The notes under the pieces were generated by a model. That model was not told the origin of the DNA, searched no databases, and saw only the letters and a program-made list of their open reading frames with translations. Position numbers and translations under genes: made by a program. Below are positions 23,365-34,806 of a stretch of 64,000 nt of DNA, one piece after another. Origin of the DNA: Fomes fomentarius (lineage: Eukaryota; Basidiomycota; Agaricomycetes; Polyporales; Polyporaceae); NCBI GenBank assembly GCA_022606135.1, contig JABYQN010000002.1:2418001-2482000 (forward strand). The letters are read 5' to 3'. Positions within the stretch are counted from its first letter, which is position 1. Every line of letters starts with the position of its first letter.

Positions 23365-24782
23365 TCAGTGCAATAGCGAGGATCCGAAGTACGTCTGGAT
23401 GTACCGTCTATGATGCCCAAACTTGAACTTAGGGAACGATTCCTTGTTATCCACCGCTGTCGGTGCGTCTGGGTGAGAAACAGCAGAATCGGTGGATTGC
23501 GCACGGTCGGGTAGGTGAGGCCGCATCCCGATATGCCAGGACCACCGGTGGCGCCGTGCATGGGCTTCCGAGGTCTCCTGGCGGACCGACAGATGGGCAG
23601 TACTGGCAGGAGGTACAGGTCCGGGCTGTGTGAGGCCAGGCTCGGGCAGTGCTTGCGCCGCCGACTTCGGAGAGGGACGTGGAGAAGCGAACTCAACGTG
23701 TTCTGACAGGATCACGGCGTCGGTGACCTGTGGAACAAGACCCTGACGCTCATGGATGACTTCTTGCAAGTACGTCCCTGCCGCTGGCGACATGGGAGTG
23801 GGAAAGAAGAACGGTGCTTGGTAGGGGTCGGTGCGACGTGAAGGCCGTGAAGGTCTCGTAGGTGTTTTGGTTATTGGTAACGGCATGCTCTGTGCGCGCA
23901 CGACGCAACGTTCACGCACTGTCCACCGGCGGTCAGTCTCTCTGAATAGCTATGCGCATTGCGAGACTCACGATGATTGTGACGCTCGCGTATCTTCTTA
24001 AGGACACCACGCCCGGAGGGCGATGGTGGTTCGGGCATTGACGAAGATGCTACCGAATTGTCGGAGGGGATGGTAGACGAGTCGCTGTCACCTGACTTCG
24101 GCATCAACGTCCGAGGTGCAGCACTTGAATGCTCGCTCTCTACGTCGCGTGGGTGTTGCACACCTTCGAAAGTCTCTAGGACAACGTCGAGCGGTGACAG
24201 CTCCTCCGTAATGGCTTCGTCGGCCGTGCGACGGTGGTTCTTAGAGGCGGACCGTTTTCCAGAACCACCTAGCCGGCCTTGACGGGCATCAGACGATCTC
24301 GATCGTGTCTTAAGGGGTGCAATGGGAGAGAGCTGACTCGTCCTCGCAGCATGCTCATCGGGCTTGAACGATATGATGCGGTCTTGGGAAGAAACGATGC
24401 GGACTCGTGGGTGGCCAGATGGAACTATACCGTTACGGTCACGCGATGCGGAATAAGACCGCGAGCGAGTTTTCGTGCGACTAGACCCTTCTGTTAGCCT
24501 TGCTGTGAGGCTATTGAGCTCCCTGATGTATACAAGGACGCTCTATAAACATAGAGAAGTCAGGATAGAGTCAAACGTAGTAGCACTGTAACTCACCAGA
24601 ATAATCCCAACAAGGGCTAGAAGCACGCTCGCAATTGCAACCAAGATAAACTTTGCGATAGCGTAAAAGAGATCCAGCATAGGGGCAAGAGTCTTCCAGT
24701 CGTTGAAGAAGTCCACTGCTGCGTAGACTAGGTGATGCGCAGCTACCGCCCGCGTTGCATCCACAGTGCAATTGAGGCTCAT
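23365..24782 (-). CDS. Unknown protein with N-terminal membrane segment and disordered tail
   Basis: I do not recognise the family. Exon 1 starts at the ATG at 24782 and encodes a hydrophobic segment, AIAKFILVAIASVLLALVGI. It ends at ATTCTG|GTGAGT. Exon 2 resumes after TTTATAG with SVLVYIRELNSLTARLTEGS and is rich in serine, arginine and lysine (TKTRSRSYSASRDRN, RGVLKKIRERHNH). The third exon joins in phase at CATC|TGCGTGAACG, giving RERCVVRAQSMPLPITK. It ends ...KFKFGHHRRYIQTYFGSSLL before a TGA at 23365. The joined product is about 400 residues. An additional upstream exon is possible, because a proline-rich open frame lies at 24890-25153, but I see no firm splice. It could be a membrane-anchored regulatory protein; this is only inference. 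Confidence 0.55.
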
Positions 24783-26508
24783 GGACGCGAGGCCATTCGG
24801 CAGTTAGAGCGGAGGCAACAAATATACAACTAAATATTGCAGAGAACCGTAGGTTGGAGAGCACCGGGCCTCGATCGTGCCAGGTAGATTTATAAGCGCA
24901 CAAGAGCAGAGACGAGCGGCAGACTGAGGGTTGGCGGAAATGAGATTCGGGGCGGTAGCAGATTCCGATGACTTATAAACCGAGGCTGTACGAGGCACCC
25001 GGAGTCAAGCGAGGCTTGCGCGTCCGCAGGCAACGGATTAGGATTATCAGGTGCGTAAGGAGGTGCAGGTTGGCAACACCGTTGGGACCGTGCCGAGAGG
25101 CCAATCGTGTCATCGTAAGCTGGGCGGCCGGGTCGACTGGAGTCAGCATTCATTTTACGGAACGATCACAGTAGTGTTGTGTGATGCCGGAAGATTACAC
25201 CTCGCACACCGGCGACAGTCCAGATAAAAGGGGTTGCTGACGGAGGTCAGACTGGGTGTGTCATCGGCTTCTTTGGGTTATGTTTTGTTCCTTGATCACG
25301 GCCTCCTGAGTGTGGCGATCGCTGACCAGAGTCGTCCTGCAGTGTAGTGCGACAGAGACGGGTATTATGTTTGTATGTAGCCATCCGTGTCCGGGGGCAC
25401 CGATGGGATACGTCGAAGGTCTAGTAAGTTTGGTTACGTGATTGCGATGTCGCATCCGCGATAGCTCCCCTCAAGCTCTCCTATTAGTCGTCTCCTCCTA
25501 TCCTCGAGGTCATAGTAGAAGCTACTAGCTAAGGTGAAGCGCCGTTCGTAGACTCGAACATGGTCGGTGAGACATCATCAAGATATTCAGAGTTCGCTAA
25601 CATGAATGCGCAAAGCTAGTCAACGTAGTCATGTGCAGGTACACTGCCTTCCAGTACTGACACAGTGGTAGATCTGATCATGTCGGATATCTCGTATTGA
25701 CAGCGAAACCAGAGCTTTTTCGTTCCCTCTTTCAGCACCTGGGAGAATATCGAGAAATGACCCCAGAACTTTCAGCTGCTGTGAGCGTGCGAACAGTTAG
25801 AAGAGTTATCAACCATCCACGACGTTTGCCTGACGATGAGAACCTGGTGCCGCTCTGCCCGGGACGAGAATAGACTGGCATCACCATTGGAATTCTTCAT
25901 GCTTGCAATGGGCACTCAAGTACTGATCACTGATAGTACTTATACCAAGCCTCCGGAATCAACAAAAGATCGTGATTAATGAGGTGGGCATCATCATACG
26001 ACGGACTCTCCCAATATGGCAGGGGTGAGCGCGGTAGTTGCTTCCCGAGGGTGGACTTGACCGGATCGACGTCGATATATTAATCAAGATTTTAGACAGC
26101 TGACCGGCACGTTGTGTTTATTGAGGCAATGATACTAGGGCTCGGTGTGCCGAGACAGCTCGGGGTGAGCACGTTTTGTTTGACCGCTGCGTGAGTGAGA
26201 GGAGCCCACGGTTGGCGGACATGGATGCGCTGCCAGGACGACTGGGAAGACGGGGGACGGGGCTGATGGCGAGTGGATAGCAGACAAGCATGCGCAGTGG
26301 CAGTGGCAGCGACGCCCAAGAGGAGGGGGAGCCGGTGCGTGAGAAAGGGCGCGCGTGGGCGGGTGTGAGATCGTCATTCTGGCGGTGGCAAGTTGAGCGA
26401 CCGTCTGCGCACCCTGCCCTTCTACACTACCTGTCCTCGCCGCCTCCTTCCTCTGTCCGACATAGTCTCTCCTTCCCTTGTCCTTCCCTTCAACACGCCC
26501 TGAGCAAA
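24783..26508. other. Gene-poor divergent intergenic region of about 1.7 kb
   Basis: It lies between the unknown minus-strand gene and SHO1. Most of it (25,160-26,090) has no open frame worth noting. A minus-strand frame at 24890-25153 might be a 5' exon of the neighbour. Directly before the SHO1 ATG is a pyrimidine-rich tract (about 26,420-26,495). Confidence 0.5.
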
Positions 26509-27772
26509 ATGCCTCCACGCGGCAGCGAAGGCTACGATTTTACGCCAATACTCACACACTACCTTTTCCTCTTCACGACCATCCTCGCCGTGGTGAGTCC
26601 CACGCGCCAACTCTGCTACAACACCGCCCTGACCTAGCATTTCAAAATCCAGATTGGATGGTTTGTAGCATTCATTGGGCAGGCAGTAGCAACAGCGCAA
26701 CGTGAGTTTTCTCCTGACTTCCCGTACGACCCATCAACGTCCACCTGTTCAACCTCTCTACCATTATTTCTAGAGGGGAACGGATTCGTTGGCGTATTAT
26801 GGTTCGCCATCTTTGTCCAGCTCTTCCTCATCCTCGGCGTCCTCCACACCCTTGCGACTGATTCGATCGCCATGCACCGTTTCCAAATCGCGACGTTTGG
26901 GTCTATCGCGATTGTCTTCGCCGTCACCGGGGTCAACCAGGGCATCTTCTCCGGTTTTGCCTCGCTCGATGCTATGGCTGCCGGTTGGCTCATCACAGCT
27001 ATGGTCGACATTATCTGGGTGCTCTATTTCACGTCCGAGGAAGACTCGCTCATGCTCCATGTCTTCAACTCCCTTGGCACGGGGGGACTCACCCCTCCCT
27101 CGCGACGCCGCCGCGGTACGCGCTCCGCATCGATCATGAACATGGGTGGAGGCAATGGGTACACGGCCGGCTATTCTACGGGAGGTATAGGCGGCCCCAT
27201 GTACGACACCAAAATGGGTGGGAGCATGACTGGCCCCATCGGCGGCACAGGTAGCTTCCGGGCTGGCAGTGTGGAGGGAGCGCCGAGGAGTCTGGTGGGT
27301 GCTGGAAGCGTCAACAACCTGGGCTCTGCTGGTGGACCTGGCTCAATAGGCGGCGGCGAGGGCAGTGTCGGCCCTGCGTCGCCACTGATGGGAAGCGGTG
27401 CTGCGGGCATCGGTGCAGGTGGCGGAGGTGCAGCACCCACAACTCCTGGAACCGCAGGAGCGGACTCGAGCGGTGCTACTGGGGAGAGCCACCAATACAG
27501 GGCAAAGGCGCTCTACAACTGTGAGTGTCATCTACTGGCGGTAGTTTGTGTCCCACGCTGACGTACGTTCAGACACTGCGTCCGCGGACGACCCCAACGA
27601 GATCTCGTTCGCAAAGGGCGAAATTCTCGAGATCCTTGACAAGAATGGCAAGTGGTGGCAGGCGAGAAAACAGGATGGAATGGTCGGAAGTACGTATTCC
27701 TGTCTCTTCTCTTCTGAACATGACTGACTCGCCCCATCAGTTGCGCCGTCAAATTACCTCCAGATTGTCTGA
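26509..27772 (+). CDS. SHO1: High-osmolarity signalling membrane protein SHO1
   Basis: Sho1 is a plasma-membrane osmosensor and scaffold that recruits the HOG-pathway MAPKK through its SH3 domain. After [18 protein letters not shown] come four membrane helices typical of the family: [51 protein letters not shown] and [19 protein letters not shown] glycine/serine-rich cytosolic linker follows. The C-terminal SH3 domain is spliced at [40 protein letters not shown], then [12 protein letters not shown] at the end. The SH3 hallmarks ALY.Y, the WW pair and PSNY are all present. Four introns are inferred, including CAAC|GTGAGT to TAG|AGGGG. Stop at 27770-27772. The linker is long and very glycine-rich (about 27,140-27,470). 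Confidence 0.93.
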
Positions 27773-28365
27773 AGCTATCGTCCGAATGCTCTCAAGCTAT
27801 CTTCTGCGTAATATTATGACCGTTCACGATGCTCTTTCCCCCTCCTCGCTGGCCTCGAATCTTCATCTTCAATACGTACGTAGATACATCGTATTGCCCA
27901 GCTTTATTTACTTACCTCTTGTGTACTCGGTTGGTCTCCTGCATCGGACAGTACCCCCTCATATGCTCTGGCCAGTATCCATGGCAATATCGAGTTCTAT
28001 TTAGCTCGGATAATATCCGCTAACCCTACATACTGTACGAGTTGTCATCTAACAATATACCACCACCTCCCGCCCGAACATATTGTCAAAGGTTAACATC
28101 GTACGTGCCACTCACGAACCGCGTGAGACAGGAGATGAAGTATTGCTGAAGAGAAGAATCACATGGCGCAAGTGAATGCTGGAAATGTATACTTATGCCT
28201 GCGTTATGCTGTTGCTACAGAATCTGAGGTCCTGCGTACGAGTACATATACACGTGTCAAAAATCTGAGGGATTAGTACGACCAGAGCACTGCCAACCAC
28301 TCACTGTCCACACAGGACAGCTTGTATACACCACCCATCCACTAAGCCACCCAAAAGACCGCCAA
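27773..28365. other. Convergent intergenic region
   Basis: It holds the 3' flanks of SHO1 and of the RING-finger gene. No gene, repeat or RNA structure was recognised. Confidence 0.5.
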
Positions 28366-30457
28366 TCACCGTGCCCGTCGCCCACCGCCACCCCCAAGCA
28401 CAACGAGCCGGTTGTTCTTCTTCTTCCCGCCTCCCTTCGCGCTCCGTTGCTCCAGCTCGTGAAATGCCATGTCCAGCTCCCACTCGTCCTCAGCGTTCTC
28501 GCGAGTCTGTGCAGCAGCCACGCGTGGTCGCTGGCTCAGTGGACTCCCCGAGGCGGCATGCGCCGCAGACGCGAAGCTGCGCGCGCCCCATGCCCCAGTG
28601 GGCTGTGGAGGAGACGCGTCATGCTCTGAATTGCTCAGAGGCACTTCAACAGGCGAGGCATCGCGGACGATGTCGGATGTGGAGACCACAGGGGCGCGGG
28701 GGGTGTACCCAAACTCGTGCCAGGTCTGCACGAGCTTCTCCTGCTCCCGCACCTCGGCGCGTGCACGGGCCTTGTCATCTCTCCTGCCCTTCTCCTTGCG
28801 TCTGTTGCGACGTGATCTGAGCGCGCCCTCGAATGGACGGAGGCCCTCTGCCCCGACGACGTCCGTAAGATCTGCCTCTACAAAGACGAGATCAGCGCCT
28901 TCTGGAAGATGCGCTAGGTACTTGCAGCGTTTGCGAAGATCGTCGTTGACGGTGCTCTCAGTGCGAGACTCCACGCGGACAGTGATCTCATCTGGGAAAG
29001 CGGGATAGCTGTGGTGATAGGACAAGAGGATCTTAATGTCAAGGGGGTGAAGGAAGATCGGCTGTCCGCTCGCCGCTTGGTAATAATAGTAGGTCGACGT
29101 TGACGGTGGTGGAGGGTTAAGGTTTCGCCGCTGTCGCTGATTGCGGCCGGACGGGGGCATGGGTGCGGACTCTGGCGGGGGAAGTGGGACGGGGAATCCG
29201 GGACCCTGGGTCGCGAGGAATGCTTGAGGAATCTCATCTTGAGCGACCACTCCCGGTTGGGGCTGCCCTCTACGCTGTCGATCGTGGGCAGAGCGTTCTT
29301 GTAGTTGCTGGGCGACATGGCGAGCATTTTCTATCGCTTCCCGAAGATGCGGCGTGTCCAAGACGGTAGCTTTCTCAATCTGGTGTCGTACCTTGGCGTC
29401 CGCAGCGTCGATGAAGACAGCCCCGAGTTCCTCGCCCATACCAGCGAGTAAGCGGCGTTCTGTAGCAAGATCTTCTAGATCCTTCGTGAGGTCCTGTATC
29501 AGTTCAGATGGGGTCGCAAGCATGAACTTGGCGAAGGCTAAGACATCAGGTAAGAAGTGAAAAGGTGCTTGATGGGGCGGAATGAGGTCTGAAGGCCAGG
29601 TGGATGACCGAGGTAATGCGAGAGTGGTAATCTGAGGTCGTTGAACCAGGCGCATACGCAACAGGGATCCTGCGGAGGATGGATCACTGTCAAGTGAAGC
29701 TGATGACGAAGAGCCTTCAACAGGGCCGGAGTCAACGTCCACAGAGCCTTCGTCTAGCCACTTGACAGCTTTGAGCTGCCGCTCGTTCACGGAGTCGAAG
29801 CAAATGGGACATCTGACCCACTTCAACTGCTCGGAGGTGCTAAGCAGGTGGAGGATGCAAGGATAACAAAAGACCTGTGTGATTATCAGATAAAGCGAAG
29901 AAGCGGTCGGCAGTACAACTTACATGACCGCATTTGGTCATTCTAGGAGCAGTGGGAGGCGAAAGACATATCGGACAACTGAGGACGTCTTCTATTGCTG
30001 ACTGCTCTCTAGACGCGGGAGACAGATTATTCCCTCGCGGGACAATGACTTGAAAGATGTCGGACCATTGGAAGTAACTCGAAGAGCATGTCGGTCCACG
30101 AGACATAGATGCGATAAGACGGTGAATATGCTCACATATCAGGGTCAGCGAAATGCACAGTGTAGTCACCAGTTGGATTCATCACGAAGCGGTACTGAGC
30201 GTTGACGAAACCTGTGTTCAATGTGAGGAACGATGTCCATCAAGGATGGTGTGAGGAATGCACTCACGTTCCTTGTTCCAGATGCCATGCTGAGTACCGG
30301 TCTTCCTCGCCCTGCGGGGGATGCTCGTATAATGACGGGACTGTCTAGGAGGTAGCGTAAAGTTGAGGAGATGGTTGAGAGACTGGGCGGGAGCCTTTGA
30401 GGACCGTTTGTGCTGATTTGGGTTGGTAGAGTGGGGTGCGGTCGTAGGAGTGGTCAT
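28366..30457 (-). CDS. RING finger protein, RNF10/Mag2-like
   Basis: A probable E3 ubiquitin ligase. Metazoan RNF10 and yeast Mag2 act in ribosome-associated quality control; that role is inferred from family resemblance. The N terminus (MTTPTTAPHSTNPNQHKR, start 30457) is followed by a lipophilic basic segment and, after an intron, RFVNAQYRFVMNPTGDYTV HFADPD, which is a signature of the RNF10 group. The C3HC4 RING then reads SCPICLSPPTAPRMTKCGH|VFCYPCILHLL and VRCPICFDSV, with an intron inside it. The rest includes a helical segment (LIQDLTKDLEDLATERRLL), a region beginning IFLHPLDIKILLSYHHSYPA, and a glycine/arginine C terminus (LGGGGGRRAR). All RING ligands are present. It is divergent from the WBP11-like gene with about 250 bases between starts. 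Confidence 0.88.
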
Positions 30458-30704
30458 GGCGAGACAGAGACGAGACAGCTAAGTCCTCCCGGTCGTAATA
30501 CAGGTTTGGGTTATGGTATAGGCAAGAGGAGCAGATGCGACGATGCAGCTGGACGCGACGAAAGAGGGCTTCCCTCAGCTTAGCGAGAAGGAAAGCCAGA
30601 GGAAAGCTGGGACGCAGCGACTCATATCCCGTGCACGTGCGTCGCTCCCGCAATTGGCCCCATCATGGGCGTCTATATTTAACTGACAACCACCAAGTCT
30701 CGAC

Positions 30705-32498
30705 ATGGCGAAGGGCAAAGCCTCCAATCCCGCGGACGCCTACCGTGAGTAACGTATTTTGTGTGGCTTGGCACGTACTAACAAGACTGCAGGCAAAGCA
30801 CAGAGAAAGAAGGAGCTCAAGAAGGCAAGTCACATCGGTCTTCAAGACATCATCTTCGTGCTCATGACTCCTCCACTGTAGTAGAACAAGGCGGAACGCG
30901 CAAAGACACGCGACTTCGTGCTCGTTAAGAAGGACACTCGAGGTGAGTACGTAGTTGTGTACTGCCTTCGCTATCTCAGCCTCGCTCCCACAAGACCTGG
31001 AGGATGAGATCGAGAAATTGGAGTCCAGTTCGGAGCTGTCCGCCTCGGACAAGGCTCGTCTCAAGGATATCAAGACAGAGCTCGAGAATATCATGAAGAA
31101 GAAAGAAGAGTATGTGGCAGAACATCCAGAGCATCGCAGACTTGTCTTCAAATCCCGGCGCCCTGCCGAGTCTCGCGACGACAAGAAAGACGAGAACTCC
31201 GCTCCGAAGAAGAGGAATTTATTCCGAAAGAATGGACTCCCTCGTCACCCTGAGCGGAGTATATACTTTGACCCCGTCATGAATCCATTTGGTGTCCCCC
31301 CGCCAGGTTTGCCTTACGTAGAAAGGGGTGCGTCGTGCATTCTCTGTTTCGTTTTGCACTGCCTCAATGTTACCCAGCTCTTCTCCCAAATGAGACGGGC
31401 AGCGAAGCAGAGGAATCCGGTCCGTCCAATTGTGCATGCTTCTTTCGATCGATACTCACAGTTCATCGATGCTCTGCAGAAGACGATGACGATATAGTCA
31501 TGCCTGAGGGTCCTCCCCCGGAGGACGGAGAGTCGGTCGATAGCGATGATGAAATCCCCATGCCCGAAGGTCCTCCTCCAAAGCCCAGGAACGAGCAAGG
31601 TGGGTGTCTCGGCGACGTCTGCAGCGGCATTGCTCAGTCATAAATCTACGCAGCCCCCGCTTTTCCACCACTATCACCGGGGCCTGCTCCTGTGATATCG
31701 CCTCCGCCTTTTGGACATTCTTTCGTGCCACCTCCGCCACCAGGCATGCCACCTTTGCCTGTAGGGATACCTGGAGTGCCTCCCCCGCTGCCACCAGGCA
31801 TACCTGTCATCTCGCCTCCATTTGGTGTCTCTCATCCTCCTCCGCCTCCACCCGGATTCCCTATGAACGCCCCGCCACTTCCACCGCCTGGATTCCCTCC
31901 TTTGCCGGGGTCTACTTTCCCTCCACCCCCGGCAGGCTTTCCCCCGTTCCCGCCTACAAATATGCAACCACCAATGCCTGCGCCCCCTCCTGGTTTCTAC
32001 CCTCGACGAGGCAATGCAGGTGCTGTACAAGATCCTCTATCATCAATACCTCATCAGACGTATCAAGCGCACCGAGCCGCGAAGTCATCACTTCCTCATA
32101 ATCCCTCGCTACCCTCCAGGCCTACTTCTGGAGGTGTACGATTGTCCACAGCTGGTTCTCCTCCGCCTCCGTCGACGTCGGCCGTGATCTCTGCAGAGCC
32201 AGAGTTGCGCGATTTCAAGAAGGAAGCTACCGCATTTGTCCCAGCTGCACTTAAGCGAAAGAAGGCAGGTGGTGGGACCAAGGTCAACGCCGCGCCAACC
32301 GTTGGTCCTGCGGATGGCACGGCAGAGTCTGAGGCTACCCCTGCGGTAAGACCTGACCTGCTGAGCGCGCTGCAAGACAAGCTTGGTGCTCCCCCCGCAA
32401 AGAAGGCAAAGGTCGAGACGGAGGAAGTTTCAGCGAAGCCGAAGGACGACTACGAGAAGTTCTTGGAGGGGATGAACGACATTCTGAGGACGAAGTGA
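30705..32498 (+). CDS. WBP11-like splicing factor (Wbp11 domain, proline-rich)
   Basis: WBP11 proteins are nuclear proline-rich factors that bind WW domains and take part in pre-mRNA splicing. The N terminus MAKGKASNPADAY|RKAQRKKELKK and NKAERAKTRDFVLVKKDTR match the Wbp11 domain, and are followed by a coiled coil (EDEIEKLESSSELSASDK to ELENIMKKKEEY). Next come RNLFRKNGLPRHPERSIYFD and PFGVPPPGLPYVER. Acidic MPEGPPP repeats occur twice (about 31,500-31,590). A long stretch of PPPG and GMPPLP motifs (31,690-32,000) would bind WW domains. The last exon carries RPDLLSALQDKLG and ends DDYEKFLEGMNDILRTK. Five or six short introns are inferred. Gene structure and sequence order agree with the family. 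Confidence 0.9.
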
Positions 32499-32760
32499 CG
32501 GGTAGTTCTGCATCGTTGGTGTTTCTCTGCGGAGTGTGCTGTTTGGACACGACCATATCATGTAGCCATGAAGCTCTTTCGCCGTTTGTCCTTGGTGACG
32601 TTGGAATGACCCTATTGGATGTGGACGCGACGAAGTTGGTGGCTGTGCACCTTGTTGAAAGGTTGGGACGACCTTCTTTTCGCACAACGCTTTGTCATGT
32701 CAGCCCTGGGCCTTACACATCCTCGTTGTACGCATACCTCATGCTCCAACCACTGCCACG

Positions 32761-33450
32761 ATGTCTACTCCCTCGATGCCTTGTCAGGTTTGTTTCTATG
32801 ACGCCAACAGTCGATGTTCAAGGTGTAAGACCGCATACTACTGCTTTCGTCAGCATATGATCTCAGTGAGTGTCATCGTTGACTCCTTCCTGCTTGTTGT
32901 GACCGTAGTCACTGGCTAGGACTGGCCACGCCACAAACGCGACTGCAAAACACTCGCATCGGGGCTCGATAGCCACGTCGGGTACCCCCACAGAGTGAAA
33001 GCCGTGCTCTTTCCCGTACACGGCGGCGATCCACGCGTCGTTGAAGTGGCGTATAAACTGGAACACTGGAACGAAACACATAGATATCTGCGCACCGCCT
33101 GGACCCCAGTCCCCTCCTAGGGAAGGCGACGCCATGGCATGTGACAATTCAAATCGACGGCTTCCAATAAGGATGCCCCGCCGCTGGGGCGCTCGCTCAC
33201 GCTGATTCACAACGACAACTTCATTGTTGAGAAATGCCCGTTGTACAAGTGCATCGCGGAGCTAACTCAAGGGAAGGGATATCATTGGGCAGACAGTCTG
33301 CTTGGGATCCGGAACACCGCCCCTGCAGATGAGATCGCGCAGTTTGAAGATGTTACGGAGGACGATATCAGGGTCTTCGTAGTACGTACAAGAAGAAACA
33401 GAAAAGGGGGCAACATGTAGAACTTCACCGCTTACCCATATTCAAATTGA
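32761..33450 (+). pseudogene. MYND zinc-finger protein gene, apparently frameshifted twice
   Basis: The N terminus (ATG 32761) holds a textbook MYND finger: CQVCFYDANSRCSRCKTAYYC, then after an intron DWPRHKRDCKTLASGL. The frame continues as VKAVLFPVHGGDPRVVEVAY to RYLRTAWTP but hits TAG at 33118-33120. Homology-like sequence carries on in a second frame (LLGKATPWHVTIQIDGFQ, about 33,090-33,170) and a third (DAPPLGRSLTLIHNDNFIVE, then CPLYKCIAELTQGKGYHW). It then splices at GTA|GTACGT to end VNFTAYPYSN at 33450. This order matches MYND proteins common in mushroom fungi. I found no acceptable intron that restores one frame, so either two indels inactivated the gene or the assembly has errors. 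What such MYND proteins do is unknown; protein interaction is likely. Confidence 0.6.
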
Positions 33451-33815
33451 GAATAAGTCCACCTGGCAAAGCGATCTCTTGCTTCTGGCCCATAATCGCT
33501 GCGAAGGCGCTTTTCGTTGCGGGATCCACTACAGTTAAGTCCGTCAAATGATAAAGACTATACGCTTCAGTCAAGTACAGAAGGAGGATTGCAAACATCG
33601 GATGGCTGTAACTGGCCTATACGTTGCAGGTATGCTTTGCGTCGCGGAGCGCATCAATCATCTGGAGAGTCGAAGCGAGGGTAGAGCGCCAAAAGGGGTC
33701 AGACGCAGCCTCGAACGTTGTGTTGGTGAGTGTAAGGCGACTGAGCTTCGGAGCCTGTTCTGCCGCATTCAGTAATTGAAGCGCGCACCAACGAGCGCCG
33801 TGTCGACTCCTCATA
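33420..33815 (-). pseudogene. Possible LRR/F-box-like fragment
   Basis: On the minus strand LLNAAEQAPKLSRLTLTNTT and STLASTLQMIDALRDAKHT resemble the leucine-rich part of basidiomycete F-box proteins. After a possible intron, LYHLTDLTVVDPATKSAFAA and GLILNLNMGKR could continue it, but the phases do not join cleanly. No F-box or good start codon was found upstream. It overlaps the tail of the MYND gene by a few bases in opposite orientation. It may be a decayed copy of the neighbouring F-box-like genes, or chance. Confidence 0.3.
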
Positions 33816-34806
33816 GTCTAAGTATACCTCCACGGACTCACCGCCACTGACCCGGCACGACCTGCCGACATTCCGAGCCCTCGAGCCTTCAGGAATTGTC
33901 TCGAACGAAGCTACCGGCTTCTCTGACCGTTTATCCTGACGTACTCGCCGAAGCAGCCTGCCACATTCAGAGCGCCATGTCTCCCTGTGGACAACTGTCG
34001 CCGTGCGCTCTCCCATTCCCCTATTCTAATTCTTTTACATTCATCGCACGCCTATGGACTTTGCCTATCCCCGCCAGCTGCATCACTTATTATAATTATT
34101 GTCGGCATTGTCGTTTTGCATGGACGGCGTGTCGCGAGACCGACCTCTCATATTTCAGTGATTTTCCAGCTTGTTTATCACAGTATCTGACTACAAACTT
34201 CTATATGTACATAAGGTACCGTATCTCACGCTTTTAGTCCGGTCATATTGTCGCTAGAAGTATATATAGCAAAGTTAGGGCATGCGAGGCATGAGACTGC
34301 TCCAGTCGTGCCAGCACCGATAGGCTTGCCGGGAACTGGGATGCCGGAGGCACATGGCCGAGTCATCGAGATGAGAGGCATTCAGTGCATATGTTCTGTC
34401 TCGAGTCTCCTGAACGAGCTGTATGGGTTGAGCGTCGCGACCAAGTTCCAGTAAGTACACGCACTACGGTTAATATTTGGCGGAAACGTAAGGAACACTT
34501 CCGCACGTAGCCTCAGTTGGACAAGTTCTAGGCCTCTTGCCAGTTATCTGTGGAGATATTCTCATGTTCGTGTATATGTATAGTCTGGGGTTGAATATTG
34601 ATGAACGTTTCAGGACGCGCAACTTGGTGGTTACTACCCCCGGCAAGCGCAGGGCAGCGGCGGGACCCGGCAGTGCGGAGTTTAAATACTGAGAGACTAG
34701 AGTAAGCTCAAGTCAACGGCCATGACGATAAAGGTCAGTCTCACCACACTTCCTCCACAGCTACCGGACTCGCTCTTTGGGCCTACTATGGTCTGACGAC
34801 TCGCTG
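33816..34806. other. Intergenic, no gene supported
   Basis: An AT-richer stretch lies near 34,020-34,220. A 68-codon plus-strand frame at 34248-34454 starts with a non-ATG codon and has no recognisable motif. TTTAAATA at about 34,681 may be a TATA-like element for the next gene. Confidence 0.4.
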
